This document shows, piece by piece, positions 1 to 9,150 of a stretch of DNA of 64,000 nt. The DNA lies in contig JAIXOI010000011.1 in assembly GCA_027486795.1 (NCBI GenBank), forward strand, positions 1 to 64,000, given 5' to 3'. Both the position numbers and the translations under genes were made by a program. Position 1 is the first letter of the stretch. The number at the start of each line of letters is the position of its first letter. The stretch comes from Sphingobacteriales bacterium. GTDB taxonomy: Bacteria > Bacteroidota > Bacteroidia > Chitinophagales > CAIOSU01. The notes beneath the pieces are model-generated. The model saw nothing but the letters and a program-made list of their open reading frames with translations, did not search any database and had not been told where the DNA came from.

Positions 1-47
1 GGCCGCACCTATCTTTACAAATGCGTACACCAAGCATGGTACACCAA

Positions 48-81
48 ACAAAAATCCCGATCACCTAAGGCAATCGGGACT
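48..81 (-). terminator. Intrinsic terminator after the acyl-CoA dehydrogenase gene
   Basis: On the minus strand a 7-bp stem (55-61 pairing with 73-79, TCCCGAT/ATCGGGA) is followed by a run of T. It lies about 30 bases after the stop codon of the acyl-CoA dehydrogenase gene. The remaining bases 1-47 hold no feature I can name. Confidence 0.75.
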
Positions 82-111
82 CTATTTAATCCGTCAACTT
101 ATTCTAGGACG

Positions 112-1275
112 TTACAAATATTTACGGCTTATCAGCTCTTTCATAATCTCGTTGGTGCCGGCATAAATACGCTGCACCCTGGCATCGGCCCAAGCGCGGG
201 CTACTTGGTATTCCCAAATATAGCCATAGCCACCATGCAATTGCACACAGGCATCAGCCACTTTGCATTGCAACTCGGTAAGTGAGTACTTGGCCATTGA
301 TGCCGTAGCACCATCAAGTTGCTTATTGTTATGCAACTCCACACAACGGTCGGCAAATACACGGCCCATCTCCACTTCGGTGGCTAGCTCTGCAATTTTG
401 TATTTAGTGTTCTGAAACTCGGCAACTGGCTTACCGAAAGCTTGGCGCTCTTTAATGTACTGAATAGTGAGGTTTAGGGTAGCCTCGGCAGCTGCAATGG
501 CACCCAAGCCTACCACTAGACGTTCTTGCGCCAATTCGGTCATGAGGTAGGCAAAACCGTGGCCTTCACTGCCCAAAAGGTTCTCTTTAGGCACTTTCAC
601 GTTATCAAAAAACAGTTCGCAGGTATCTTGAGCATGTAAACCCGCTTTATGGAACGGCTTGCCCTTACTAAACCCTTCGGCGTTAGCATCCATCACCAAT
701 AAGCTAATGCCTTTGGCGCCTTTGGTAGGGTCAGTTTTTACGGCCACCACGGCTAGGTCGCACAGGTAACCGTTGGTAATAAACGTTTTAGAACCGTTTA
801 CTAGGTAATGGTCGCCTTTATCAACGGCTGTGGTGCGCATGCCTTGCAAATCGCTACCTGCTCCTGGCTCGGTCATGGCAATGGAGGCAATGTAATCGCC
901 CGAAACCATTTTAGGTAAGTACTTCTGTTTAGTTGCTTCGTTGCCATAGTGATCGATGTACGGGCAAACAATATCGTTGTGCAAGGGATAACCTACTGCT
1001 GGGCCAGCGCAGCCTGTAAGGGCTAGTACTTCAGTAAAAATGGCATTGTAGCGAAAATCTTTAATACCCAAGCCGCCGTACTTTTCATCAACTTGCATGC
1101 ACAAAAAGCCATTTTCGCCTAGCTTCTGCCAGCTTTCGCGGCTCACCATGTGATCTTTTTCCCACTGCTCGTTGTTGGGGGTTATTTCTTTAGCGGCAAA
1201 GTCCGCAACAGTTTTGAAGAACAGCAAATGCTCTTCGTTGTATATGTTACGGGGTATACTTGGGGTATTTTGCAT
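112..1275 (-). CDS. Acyl-CoA dehydrogenase, LCAD/IVD-like catalytic base
   Basis: 387-residue flavin-dependent acyl-CoA dehydrogenase, which introduces the alpha,beta double bond in acyl-CoA (fatty-acid or branched-chain amino-acid breakdown). Visible are the substrate/FAD loop MTEPGAGSD (about 134-142), FITNG (165-169), ERQAFGKP (276-283) and the C-terminal LHGGYGY and YAGTNEI motifs. At the YxGT position where MCAD/SCAD carry catalytic Glu there is Ala. Instead Glu251, in AQERLVV, lies where long-chain and isovaleryl-CoA dehydrogenases carry their base, so I infer that this residue is catalytic. I chose the ATG at 1275 because the 21 upstream codons are a short-period repeat that happens to be open. 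It stands alone; the exact substrate cannot be read from the sequence. Confidence 0.93.
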   Translation of the reverse strand: MQNTPSIPRNIYNEEHLLFFKTVADFAAKEITPNNEQWEKDHMVSRESWQKLGENGFLCMQVDEKYGGLGIKDFRYNAIFTEVLALTGCAGPAVGYPLHNDIVCPYIDHYGNEATKQKYLPKMVSGDYIASIAMTEPGAGSDLQGMRTTAVDKGDHYLVNGSKTFITNGYLCDLAVVAVKTDPTKGAKGISLLVMDANAEGFSKGKPFHKAGLHAQDTCELFFDNVKVPKENLLGSEGHGFAYLMTELAQERLVVGLGAIAAAEATLNLTIQYIKERQAFGKPVAEFQNTKYKIAELATEVEMGRVFADRCVELHNNKQLDGATASMAKYSLTELQCKVADACVQLHGGYGYIWEYQVARAWADARVQRIYAGTNEIMKELISRKYL

Positions 1276-1309
1276 GGCGTTTTCAATTTGTGACTGCAAG
1301 TTACTAACT

Positions 1310-1513
1310 AGACACAAGACATAAGACACAAGACACAAGACTTTTTTCGCGTACCCTAATTTTCAGAATCAAACTAGATGAGAGATATGAAATGACAGAT
1401 GACAAATGAGAAACATGAAATTGCATTTACTGGCAAAATTGAACCGCAATTCAAGTTACAGTTATGTTATTGAAGTGGCTGGAATTGGTCTTGCGTCTTG
1501 CGTTTTGTGTCTC
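1310..1513. repeat. Three short-period degenerate tracts between genes
   Basis: The gap holds three tracts built from slightly varying 7-9 bp words. At 1310-1345 the word is ACACAAG/ACATAAG; at 1379-1418 it is variants of GAAATGACA/GACAAATGA; at 1490-1513 it is CTTGCGT/TTTGTGT, which reads as the complement of the first. Tracts of the same kind occur in many other gaps in this window. Nothing else is apparent in this stretch. Confidence 0.6.
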
Positions 1514-1520
1514 AAAACCA

Positions 1521-2393
1521 TCAATCCTCCCATTCCAATATCATCTCCACCGAGTAGTGGTCGCTAAGGCCAACGGTAGTGCCGTAGCGTTTTGGGTTAC
1601 CACTTTTCCAAGCAGGGCCAATGCGTATGGTAGCGGTTCGTTTAATGGTTATGTTTGCGCCGTTATCACGCACCAAAATATAATCGACGGTGTGGTCAAT
1701 TTCTGTGGTCGAGGCCATATCTTCTTTGCAATTATAATGTGGTTGTTGCTCTACGTGCAGTAGGCGCAACATGGCCTCATAATCTTCTGGCTTGCTTTTC
1801 TGGCAATTCATATCGCCACAAATAATCTGGATGGTAGCGCTGTCTTCGTTAGGCTTCAGTAGCTCGTCGTAAAGTTGTCTAAATTGGTGGCGGTTTACCT
1901 CCTGCGGGTTGCCATTGGTATGAGTGCCCACTATCTGGAAAATATGGCCATTGTGCTCGCCCTCCACCATCAGCCCGCCTTTCCGGGCTAGGCATCCATC
2001 GTTTGCGCATTCCGTAAACTCCACTTCTCCTTTTACGCTCAGGGGGCGGTCGCTCAATACCCAGATGCCGCTATTGGTTTTCCAACTAAATTTTCGGTTA
2101 GCGGGGCCGTATTGGTATGGGTACTTTTCTTTTAAACCCTTATAAATTTTATGTCTAGCGCGTGTTTTAAAGGCCTCTTGAAACATGATAATGTTATAGT
2201 CGCGCTTGCCCAACTCTTCTACAATACCGTTGCAGCGCTTGCCTTTCTTGGTTTTGTAGTAGACACAATAAGGCAGCATATGTATGTTCCATGATAGTAT
2301 TTTGAACTGCTCAGGGTAGGGTGGGGTATAATCCTCTTGGGCGAAGGATGGTAACGACAATAGCAGGGCTAAAACCAGTAAAAGCGCTCGCAT
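1521..2393 (-). CDS. Secreted endonuclease/exonuclease/phosphatase (EEP) family phosphodiesterase, sphingomyelinase-like
   Basis: 290 residues with a clear signal peptide (cleaved about residue 19, SFAQ). The EEP fold motifs are in order: SWNIHM with Asn36, the metal ligand Glu73 in FQEAF, GTHTN (157-161), GDMNC (193-197), a VDYIL strand Asp near 237 and catalytic LSDHY (277-281). Members are Mg-dependent phosphodiesterases acting on nucleic acids, sphingolipids or phosphoinositides. The layout (KYPYQ, SGIWVLSDRPL, GTHTN) most resembles bacterial neutral sphingomyelinases, and Bacteroidota make sphingolipids, but the substrate is inferred. The secretion signal argues for a periplasmic or extracellular substrate. 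A near-consensus promoter box TATCTTTA lies at 2417-2424. It is monocistronic. Confidence 0.85.
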   Translation of the reverse strand: MRALLLVLALLLSLPSFAQEDYTPPYPEQFKILSWNIHMLPYCVYYKTKKGKRCNGIVEELGKRDYNIIMFQEAFKTRARHKIYKGLKEKYPYQYGPANRKFSWKTNSGIWVLSDRPLSVKGEVEFTECANDGCLARKGGLMVEGEHNGHIFQIVGTHTNGNPQEVNRHQFRQLYDELLKPNEDSATIQIICGDMNCQKSKPEDYEAMLRLLHVEQQPHYNCKEDMASTTEIDHTVDYILVRDNGANITIKRTATIRIGPAWKSGNPKRYGTTVGLSDHYSVEMILEWED

Positions 2394-2473
2394 AATGGGT
2401 GGTTGGTATAGTGGTTAAAGATAGGGTTTAAGCAACAACCTAAAAAACAAACTGGCATGTCATTTGCCATTGT

Positions 2474-2481
2474 TATCTTTG
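2474..2481 (+). promoter_or_regulatory. Bacteroidota -7 promoter box for murF-alr
   Basis: TATCTTTG matches the phylum -7 consensus TAnnTTTG exactly. It lies 18 bases before the ATG at 2500 and so excludes the upstream in-frame TTG at 2464 as start. I see no convincing -33 TTTG at the usual spacing. Confidence 0.65.
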
Positions 2482-2499
2482 ACACTCCAAACTGGTTAC

Positions 2500-5025
2500 A
2501 TGGCTACTACCGGCTACACATCTCAACAAATCGCTAAAGTAATGGGCGGCAACTGGCTCCAGTTTACTGGAGATAAGCCCATACATGGTTTGTCGTTAGA
2601 TAGCCGCAAAATTACCGACCCCGAATCGGCCCTGTTTTTTGCCGTAAAAGGTAAGCGGCACGACGGACATAAATTCCTTAGCGACTTATATGCTTTGGGA
2701 GTGCGCAACTTTGTGGTTACCGAAGAAGAAAAAGCCTATGACCTGCCAGAAGCCAACATATTAAAGGTAAACGATAGCATCCGTGGGCTGCAAACCTTGG
2801 TAGCGTGGCACAGGGAGCGATACAAATTACCCGTTATCGGCATTACTGGCAGCAATGGAAAAACCATTGTAAAGGAGTGGCTGTACCAACTATTGGAAGA
2901 GGATTATGTAATAGTGCGCAGCCCCAAGAGCTACAATAGTCAAGTTGGAGTGCCGCTTTCGGTGTGGCAACTTAACGATAGCCACACGCTGGGCATTTTT
3001 GAGGCGGGCATATCTGAAGCGGGAGAGATGGAGCACCTCCAAAAAGTGATAAAACCCGACATTGGCATTTTTACCAACATTGGCGAGGCGCATGCAGAGG
3101 GCTTTTTGAATAATAGGCATAAGGTTAAAGAAAAACTGAAACTGTTTATTCATAGCCGTATCCTCATCTATTGCAAAGACTACCACGAGATAACGCAGGC
3201 CATTACTGAAATACGTAGCCAGTTTACCGACGATGAAGCGCAAGAGAAATTCCAATTGTTTACTTGGGCGCACAAAACCGATGCCGATCTGCGTATAACC
3301 AAAATAGATTCGAATAGCAACGAGACCCGCATTGCAGGGGTTTATAAGGAGGAGCAGATTTATATTGTTACCCCATTTATTGACAAAGCCAGCATCGAGA
3401 ACTCCATTCATTGTTGGGCAACCATGTTGTACCTGCGTGTGCATCAAGAGGTTATTCAAGCACGCATGCGCAAGTTGGGCAAAATAGCCATGCGCCTGGA
3501 GCTCAAGGATGCTGTGAATAATTGTAGCTTGATAAACGATAGCTATAACTCCGATTTGGGCTCGCTGACCATTGCGCTGGACTTTTTGAACCAGCAAAAG
3601 CAACACCCAAAAAAGACCTTAATTCTGTCGGATATACTTCAATCGGGCAAAAATGAGATGGATTTGTATGAGGATGTAGCAGCCTTAGTTGGGCAAAAGG
3701 GCGTAACCCGACTGTTGGGAATTGGCCCAGCTATCTCAAGGCAACATAAAATATTCGAGAAGAATGTAAGTCTAGAGGCTTCCTTTTATCCAAGCACCGA
3801 TGTGTTTTTAACACAATTGGCTAAGCTACATTTTGCCGACGAGACCATACTACTTAAAGGTGCGCGCAGCTTTGAGTTTGAGCGCATAAGCAAGTTGCTG
3901 GAGCAAAAGGTACACGAAACCGTTCTGGAGATAAACCTGAATGCCCTGGCGCACAACCTACAAGTATATCATAGCTTGCTAAAACCTGGGGTAAAAACCA
4001 TGGTAATGGTAAAGGCCCTGTCATATGGTAGCGGTAGCTTTGAAATTGCAAATACCCTGCAGTTCCATAGGGCCGATTACTTGGCCGTTGCCTATACTGA
4101 TGAGGCAGTTACACTTCGCAAGGGCGGTATCACCTTGCCTATAATGGTAATGAACCCCGAGCAGCGCAGCTTTGAGGCCATTGTGCAGTACCAATTGGAG
4201 CCTGACCTATACAACGAGGGTGTTTTCAATAAGTTCAGCGAGTATTTGCAACTGAGCGGACATGCCAGTGCGGAGAAACCATTCCCGATACATATTGAGC
4301 TAGATACGGGTATGCACCGGTTAGGCTACGGAGTAGATGAAGTTGAGGCATTAACAAAAATCCTCAAAAACACGCCTTGGCTAAAAGTAAAGAGCATTTT
4401 CTCGCACCTAGCAGCCAGTGAAGAGGTGGTGCACGACGGTTTTACCAACGAACAAGTAGCTAAGTTTGAGCAAATGAGCTCAGCCATTATAGAAGGACTG
4501 GACTATAAGCCCATGCGGCACATCCTCAACTCGGCGGGTATCGCGCGTTTCCCGAATGCGCAATATGATATGGTTCGCTTAGGCTTGGGCGTATATGGCA
4601 TTGATACCAGCGCCGCCTTGGTTGGTAAATTGCAACAGGTAGGCCGCATGCGCACTACTATTTCGCAGTTGCGCACGATTGCTGCTGGCGAAACTGTAAG
4701 TTATAGCCGAACCTACACCGCAACTAATGAGCGACGAATTGCAACGGTGGGCGTTGGGTATGCCGACGGCATTGACCGCCGCTTGAGCAACGGCGCAGGT
4801 AGCATGATGGTGTATGGCCACTTAGCACCCATTGTGGGCCGAGTGTGCATGGATATGTGTATGCTTGATGTTACAGATGTGCCCGAGGCAATGGAAGGTG
4901 ATGAGGTTATTGTTTTCGGCCCCGAACTACCCGTGCAGCAAATAGCAGATTGGGCAGGCACTATCCCCTATGAGATACTTACGGGTATAAGCAGTAGGGT
5001 TAAAAGGGTTTATTGGCAGGAGTAG
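2500..5025 (+). CDS. murF-alr: Bifunctional UDP-MurNAc-tripeptide:D-Ala-D-Ala ligase / alanine racemase
   Basis: 841-residue fusion of two cell-wall enzymes. Residues about 1-470 are MurF, which adds D-Ala-D-Ala to UDP-MurNAc-tripeptide using ATP: P-loop GITGSNGKT at 114-122, then central EAGISEAGE and DSYNSD motifs. Residues about 475-841 are a fold-III alanine racemase, which makes the D-Ala: PLP lysine 505 in MVKALSYGSGS, HILNSAGIAR, RLGLGVYGID, and catalytic Tyr754 in GVGYADGIDRR. The fusion channels D-alanine supply to its use and is common in Bacteroidota, so it is not a frameshift or assembly error. The P-loop has GKTIVKE where GKTTTKE is usual. Start chosen from the promoter box at 2474 and the ATG context. 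Confidence 0.95.
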   Translation: MATTGYTSQQIAKVMGGNWLQFTGDKPIHGLSLDSRKITDPESALFFAVKGKRHDGHKFLSDLYALGVRNFVVTEEEKAYDLPEANILKVNDSIRGLQTLVAWHRERYKLPVIGITGSNGKTIVKEWLYQLLEEDYVIVRSPKSYNSQVGVPLSVWQLNDSHTLGIFEAGISEAGEMEHLQKVIKPDIGIFTNIGEAHAEGFLNNRHKVKEKLKLFIHSRILIYCKDYHEITQAITEIRSQFTDDEAQEKFQLFTWAHKTDADLRITKIDSNSNETRIAGVYKEEQIYIVTPFIDKASIENSIHCWATMLYLRVHQEVIQARMRKLGKIAMRLELKDAVNNCSLINDSYNSDLGSLTIALDFLNQQKQHPKKTLILSDILQSGKNEMDLYEDVAALVGQKGVTRLLGIGPAISRQHKIFEKNVSLEASFYPSTDVFLTQLAKLHFADETILLKGARSFEFERISKLLEQKVHETVLEINLNALAHNLQVYHSLLKPGVKTMVMVKALSYGSGSFEIANTLQFHRADYLAVAYTDEAVTLRKGGITLPIMVMNPEQRSFEAIVQYQLEPDLYNEGVFNKFSEYLQLSGHASAEKPFPIHIELDTGMHRLGYGVDEVEALTKILKNTPWLKVKSIFSHLAASEEVVHDGFTNEQVAKFEQMSSAIIEGLDYKPMRHILNSAGIARFPNAQYDMVRLGLGVYGIDTSAALVGKLQQVGRMRTTISQLRTIAAGETVSYSRTYTATNERRIATVGVGYADGIDRRLSNGAGSMMVYGHLAPIVGRVCMDMCMLDVTDVPEAMEGDEVIVFGPELPVQQIADWAGTIPYEILTGISSRVKRVYWQE

Positions 5026-5028
5026 TTT

Positions 5029-5063
5029 TTTGGTCCATGATCGACCGTCCACGGTCCACAATT
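5029..5063. repeat. Short-period degenerate tract (GGTCCA/GTCCAC words)
   Basis: Directly after the murF-alr stop, the words GGTCCATGA, CGACCGTCCAC and GGTCCAC follow one another. This is another member of the short-period intergenic tracts. Related GTCCAC words occur near 23792 and 43970, also just after stop codons. Confidence 0.45.
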
Positions 5064-5087
5064 TAGACGGTTAAAAAACGCTATCAA

Positions 5088-5945
5088 TTACTCAGGCTCA
5101 CTAACATTTCCAGCCTTTTTGCTCAATATGCCATTGGCAATGGCAAACATACTTGATGCTGCCATTACACCCCAAACGATAAACAGCTTGTTTACCGAGC
5201 CGCCGGCATAAACGGGCAAGGCTAGCAGCACCCAAACCAGCAATAATATTTGAAATGCTAGCAGTCGCTTTCGGGAAATAGTGAAGTTATTGCTGTCGGC
5301 GGGGGCTTCGGGGCGTTTGTAGGCAATAAACATAAACACCAAAAACAAGGCCAATGCCACCATGTTAGTATTCAGTAGCGCAGGGCTAATGGTAGGTATT
5401 ATAGGGAAGAAATAGAAGGTTGCAACCCCACCTGCAAGGGCCAAAAAGCCGAATAACAATGATAACCTGTTGGAAGGCTTTAGTACTCCATCCAACAAAA
5501 AAGCCAGAGCTACTACCAGCACTGTCAAACCTTGGTGTTCGCCATAAACCAGCCAAGCGGCTCCACCCAAAATTATAAGCGCATCAGGAATAACGGGCTG
5601 CCGACCACAACTACAAATCAATATTCGGGCGGCGCCCATCACTACCGCAATGCTTAACAAATCGGGCCTTATGCCCCACACAAAACCAATGGAAATAATA
5701 CCTACCGCCACAAATGCTGAGTAGGGCTCTTGCGGGTCAATTTCGCGGGCAAAGGCCCAAGTAAGGAATACCGTGGCAGCAAACTGCAACCCCAACAAAA
5801 CCGATTTGCCCAGCACCAAACCATGCACCAGCCCCAATATAAAACCACCCACCAAAGCCATTGCCGATAGTATAGCTATCAGCTTATTGGTAGGGTACTT
5901 AAAATCAATGGGCCGGGCAATGCCCGAGAATTCGTAGATGTTCAT
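5088..5945 (-). CDS. Polytopic inner-membrane protein, function unknown
   Basis: 285 residues with roughly eight to nine hydrophobic segments, beginning about residues 22-45 (IAILSAMALVGGFILGLVHG) and ending about 250-272. Loops are short and polar (FAREIDPQEPYS, YKRPEAPADSNN). I do not recognise the family; no transporter or enzyme signature is visible. It is convergent with murF-alr and followed on the same strand, upstream, by the WG-repeat gene 45 bases away. An exact TAnnTTTG box lies only 4 bases before the ATG, so the message should be leaderless. Its even base composition and the length of the open frame support a real gene. Confidence 0.75.
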   Translation of the reverse strand: MNIYEFSGIARPIDFKYPTNKLIAILSAMALVGGFILGLVHGLVLGKSVLLGLQFAATVFLTWAFAREIDPQEPYSAFVAVGIISIGFVWGIRPDLLSIAVVMGAARILICSCGRQPVIPDALIILGGAAWLVYGEHQGLTVLVVALAFLLDGVLKPSNRLSLLFGFLALAGGVATFYFFPIIPTISPALLNTNMVALALFLVFMFIAYKRPEAPADSNNFTISRKRLLAFQILLLVWVLLALPVYAGGSVNKLFIVWGVMAASSMFAIANGILSKKAGNVSEPE

Positions 5946-5949
5946 AGTG

Positions 5950-5957
5950 CAAAACTA
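5950..5957 (-). promoter_or_regulatory. -7 box almost touching the start codon of the membrane protein gene
   Basis: On the minus strand the sequence is TAGTTTTG (TAnnTTTG), ending four bases before the ATG at 5945. With the usual few bases between box and transcription start, the RNA would begin at or next to the A of the ATG. Confidence 0.55.
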
Positions 5958-5990
5958 AACCTTAGTAGCTAATGAGACATGTTGCCCATT

Positions 5991-7748
5991 TCAATCCACA
6001 AACTTCCCGCTCATATCTATCTCCTTCTCTACGGATTGCCAAGTATTGCCTTTTTTCTGTTTTACCAAAACCTTGGCAGAGCCTTCATCAAAGGGGTCGG
6101 CAGCGTCAAATTGCGGTTCAATAAGCCAGTGTCCGGCTTGCCCAATATAACCCCATTTACCCTCATCGTTAATGGCTGGGGCCAGCCCATCGCGAAACGA
6201 GCGGGCTTGCTTAAACTGGGGCGCGATAACCATTTTACCCGTGAGGTCAACATAACCCCACAAATCGTCTTGTCTTACAGCGGCCAAACCCTCCGAGAAC
6301 GAATATCCATCATCGTATTTTATAGCTATTGCCGCTCTGCCACGGCTGTTTACAAATCCGTATTTTTCGCCTTTGCGCACCAAGGCTAAGCCTTGGCTAA
6401 ATGGCAAAGCATCGTCGTACTCTATTGCGATAACGGCTTTCCCTTTTCTATTGATAAAACCCCATTTGCAGGTCTCTGATTCGCAATTGCCTATTGATAC
6501 TAGCGCTAGTCCTTGTTTAAATTCGCCGGCCTCACTATACTTTGGCGCAATTATTAAAGTACCCTTAGGGTCTATATATCCATATTGACAACTATCCTCG
6601 CAATCAACCAACGATACGGCGGCCAAGTTTTCTGAAAAGGCATAGGCGTCTGGGTATTTCGGCTCAATTAACAATTGCCCCGTTAGGCTATCTGCATAAC
6701 CAAACAAATTATCCGCCTCAAGCAATCTGATTTCCATTTTCGAGAACCGTATATCTTCTTCAAGTTGCTCTTGGTGCGGGTACTTTGGAAATAGTTGCTG
6801 AAAACGCTCTAGCTCTTCGGTGGTTCGCGATAGGTTGTACGCGTCATACAACTCATCCCAGGCCTTGCCCAGGTTTCGGTTGTTGGGGTAACGGCTCACA
6901 AAGTTGGTGTACTCCAGTATGCTCTTGTTTCGAGTTTCAATATCAAACACCTGATCCTCAGCGGCAGAAGCATAAGGACTGCTGGGGTACTTGGCCGCAA
7001 AATCCAAATAATCTTGCAATGAGCCCTCTGCGGTCGTTTCCTCATAAAACAGTCGCTCGTATTTGTCTAGGGCCTCTTTATAAAAACTGCTTTCGGGGTG
7101 TTTAAGGGTAAAATCTTTATAAGCCTGCCAAGTACCCGCTTTGGTAAGCTCTTGGTATAGCAAGCTTTCGTAAAACTTTACCGCCTCTGGTATTTGGTCG
7201 GCATTGGGGTATTGCTCTAAAAACTGCTTGAAGCTTTCGTAAGTAAACGATTCTTTGGCCTCTTTGAATGCCTCGTTATTGCGTTTGGCCACCGCATCAT
7301 CAAATTTAGGCGAGTAGGGGTAAAGTTTTATAAAGTGTTCCCATCCAGGGACCGTATTGGTGCTATCGGCTATTTGATATGCTTCTGCAGTTATCTCGTC
7401 CTTCAGTTTACCCATATTATATGGCCGAATACCCAAGAAAGCGTTTTTTCGCACCACCTTATTATTAGTTGTACTATCTAGCTCAGCGAAGCTTATTTTT
7501 AAATGATAGTAAGCACTATCAATGTTTCTGGCCTTATTGTCGCCAGCAGCATAATATTCTGCCCAAAGGAAGTGTATGGCATAGTCGGTACTGTCTTTTT
7601 TGCTGCCTTTTTCGAGAAAGGTGCGGGCTTTGGCATAATCGCCAGAGAGTATGTACTTCAAGGCATTATTGCCGTTTCCGGCCATTGCAATTAGGCCGAT
7701 TAGGCAAGTAAAAACGAAAACAGGAAAAAATAGCCTAAATAATTTCAA
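5991..7748 (-). CDS. Secreted WG-repeat protein with TPR-like N-terminal region
   Basis: 585 residues. A signal peptide (about 1-23) is followed by an alpha-helical region (about 28-335) with TPR/YbgF-like units spaced about 35 residues apart, each with a YP.S pattern (LYPYSPKF, QYPNADQI, KHPESSFY, KYPSSPYA, RYPNNRNL). From about 345 to the end there are six to seven WG repeats (WGFINRKGKAVI, YGFVNSRGRAAI, WGYVDLTGKMVI and so on). WG repeats form beta-propeller-like or solenoid structures, usually of unknown binding function. The product is most likely periplasmic or on the outer surface, and there is no T9SS sorting domain. The pairing of TPR-type helices and WG repeats suggests a scaffold, which is inference. 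Confidence 0.85.
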   Translation of the reverse strand: MKLFRLFFPVFVFTCLIGLIAMAGNGNNALKYILSGDYAKARTFLEKGSKKDSTDYAIHFLWAEYYAAGDNKARNIDSAYYHLKISFAELDSTTNNKVVRKNAFLGIRPYNMGKLKDEITAEAYQIADSTNTVPGWEHFIKLYPYSPKFDDAVAKRNNEAFKEAKESFTYESFKQFLEQYPNADQIPEAVKFYESLLYQELTKAGTWQAYKDFTLKHPESSFYKEALDKYERLFYEETTAEGSLQDYLDFAAKYPSSPYASAAEDQVFDIETRNKSILEYTNFVSRYPNNRNLGKAWDELYDAYNLSRTTEELERFQQLFPKYPHQEQLEEDIRFSKMEIRLLEADNLFGYADSLTGQLLIEPKYPDAYAFSENLAAVSLVDCEDSCQYGYIDPKGTLIIAPKYSEAGEFKQGLALVSIGNCESETCKWGFINRKGKAVIAIEYDDALPFSQGLALVRKGEKYGFVNSRGRAAIAIKYDDGYSFSEGLAAVRQDDLWGYVDLTGKMVIAPQFKQARSFRDGLAPAINDEGKWGYIGQAGHWLIEPQFDAADPFDEGSAKVLVKQKKGNTWQSVEKEIDMSGKFVD

Positions 7749-7810
7749 GTGATTGATGTTTTTTAAGTCGTACCTAATGAGGGTTATAGTTTTAACCTAC
7801 TAAAATTATC

Positions 7811-7818
7811 TATCTTTG
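7811..7818 (+). promoter_or_regulatory. -7 promoter box for the outer-membrane barrel gene
   Basis: TATCTTTG matches TAnnTTTG exactly, 29 bases before the ATG at 7847. A weak -33 (TTTTAA, no proper TTTG) lies about 20 bases upstream. Confidence 0.7.
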
Positions 7819-7846
7819 GCCATTATATCACACTAAATCAACCACA

Positions 7847-8500
7847 ATGAAAAAGTTAGTTTTGATTGCTGCGGCTTTTATTTTGATGTTGCCTTCAGCA
7901 TTCGCACAAAAAGGATTGCACGCAGGATTGAAAGTTACGCCAATTACTACTTGGATGTTCAACAAGGACTTTTCTGATGCAGGCGATGAACTAGATTACA
8001 AAACCACCTTTGGCTACATGTTTGGCGCTACGGTAAACTACCACTTTACAGATGGATTTGGTTTAGGTGCTGATTTCTTGTACTCAAGCCAAGGACAGAA
8101 CTTCAAATCGTTTGGCGAAGACGGTGCTGAATTGAAGGTTAAGTATTTGAAAATACCTATTCTTTTGCATTTCAACACCAACTCTGAAGAAGTTGTTTAT
8201 TTCCAAGGCAATTTTGGCCCTCAATTTGGCGTGTTGCTTTCTGGTGAAGTTCAAGACCCAAACAACCTTATCGGCGACGTTGATGTTAAAGATGAACTTG
8301 AAAGTTTGAATATTGGCTTAGTATTGGGCTTCGGTTTGGGCTTTAATGTTCACGAGAACTTTAAAATCAATGCTGGACTTCGATTCGATGGTGCCCTTAC
8401 CAGCGCTACTGATAGCAAAGGTATTTTTGGTACTGAAAACACGACCAATGTAACTGGCGGTGTTGAACTAGGCTTTATTTATGTATTGCCTGTAAAATAA
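7847..8500 (+). CDS. Outer-membrane beta-barrel protein, porin-family (PorT/OMP_b-brl_2 type)
   Basis: 217 residues: signal peptide 1-21 (PSAFAQ) and a small beta-barrel with alternating hydrophobic strands. The start GLHAGLKVTPITTW is typical of Bacteroidota 'outer membrane beta-barrel' proteins, as are YLKIPILLHF at about residues 101-110 and FKINAGLRFDGALT; the C-terminal strand is ELGFIYVLPVK. Such proteins sit in the outer membrane; most have unknown roles and one branch (PorT) belongs to the T9SS. The sequence does not show which branch this is. It has its own promoter (7811) and terminator (8526), so it is monocistronic. Confidence 0.88.
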   Translation: MKKLVLIAAAFILMLPSAFAQKGLHAGLKVTPITTWMFNKDFSDAGDELDYKTTFGYMFGATVNYHFTDGFGLGADFLYSSQGQNFKSFGEDGAELKVKYLKIPILLHFNTNSEEVVYFQGNFGPQFGVLLSGEVQDPNNLIGDVDVKDELESLNIGLVLGFGLGFNVHENFKINAGLRFDGALTSATDSKGIFGTENTTNVTGGVELGFIYVLPVK

Positions 8501-8525
8501 TACCTGCCCATTTATAATATAACTA

Positions 8526-8554
8526 AGGGGCTGCCGCAAGGTGGCCCCTTTTTT
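8526..8554 (+). terminator. Intrinsic terminator after the barrel gene
   Basis: A 10-bp stem (AGGGGCTGCC with GGTGGCCCCT, two G-T pairs), a GCAA tetraloop and a six-T tail. It ends at the stop codon of the convergent recX gene. Confidence 0.9.
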
Positions 8555-9008
8555 ATTGCGCCTCTTCCTTCAATACTTCCCACACCAAGTTAGGCTCAAA
8601 GCCCTTGCCTACTAAATATGTTACCAGCTTATGCTGGCGTTGGTACCCTTCGGGGTCTTTCAGCAGCCGGCCTTTTTGCTCCAACAGGGCACGAATGGTG
8701 TTGTAGTAGTCGTCCCAGTCCAGTGCTTTAAGGGCATTGCTAATGTGCGGTTCTTTTATCCCTTTTATTTTTAGACCATGCACTATCTTCATTTTGCCCC
8801 ACTTTTTTAGTCGCAATTTGCTACCTGCGTATGTTTTGGCAAAACGTGCATCATCCAAAAAACCTTGCTCGCGCAGGCACCTGAACACCTCGGCGTGCAA
8901 CTCCATGGGCACAGTAAGCTTGGACAGCTTGTTGCGCACCTCTTGCTCGCAACGCTCTTGGTAGGCGCAGTAAGCTTCTAGTTTCGATATGGCTTCTGAT
9001 GGGGTCAA
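8553..9008 (-). CDS. recX: Regulatory protein RecX
   Basis: 151 residues, the normal RecX length. RecX binds RecA filaments and limits RecA-driven recombination. The typical all-helical pattern is present: YCAYQERCEQEVRNKL near the start, LREQGFLDDARFAKTYA in the middle and KLVTYLVGKGFEPNLVWEVL near the end. The only sensible start is TTG (TTGACCCCATCA); no in-frame ATG precedes the conserved region. TACCTTTA, one mismatch from the -7 box, lies just upstream. recA is not in this window. Confidence 0.9.
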   Translation of the reverse strand: MTPSEAISKLEAYCAYQERCEQEVRNKLSKLTVPMELHAEVFRCLREQGFLDDARFAKTYAGSKLRLKKWGKMKIVHGLKIKGIKEPHISNALKALDWDDYYNTIRALLEQKGRLLKDPEGYQRQHKLVTYLVGKGFEPNLVWEVLKEEAQ

Positions 9009-9150
9009 GTAAGATAAAGGTACAAACTACGATTTTGAAATAGAAGGATGGGGCTGCAAAACCAACCATGGCTATTTGAAGCAAAGGATATACTGCGTTT
9101 AGTCGTCTTATTGAATAAGGATTAATAACTTGCAGCTTGTTGAAGCGCTT

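Noticed and set aside
1464-1763. 99-residue plus-strand frame
   Set aside because: It runs through a short-period tract and the antisense of the EEP gene; no start context or protein character.
2500-5025. MurF-alanine racemase fusion as a frameshift or assembly artefact
   Set aside because: The linker is in frame with no internal stop and such fusions are common in Bacteroidota.
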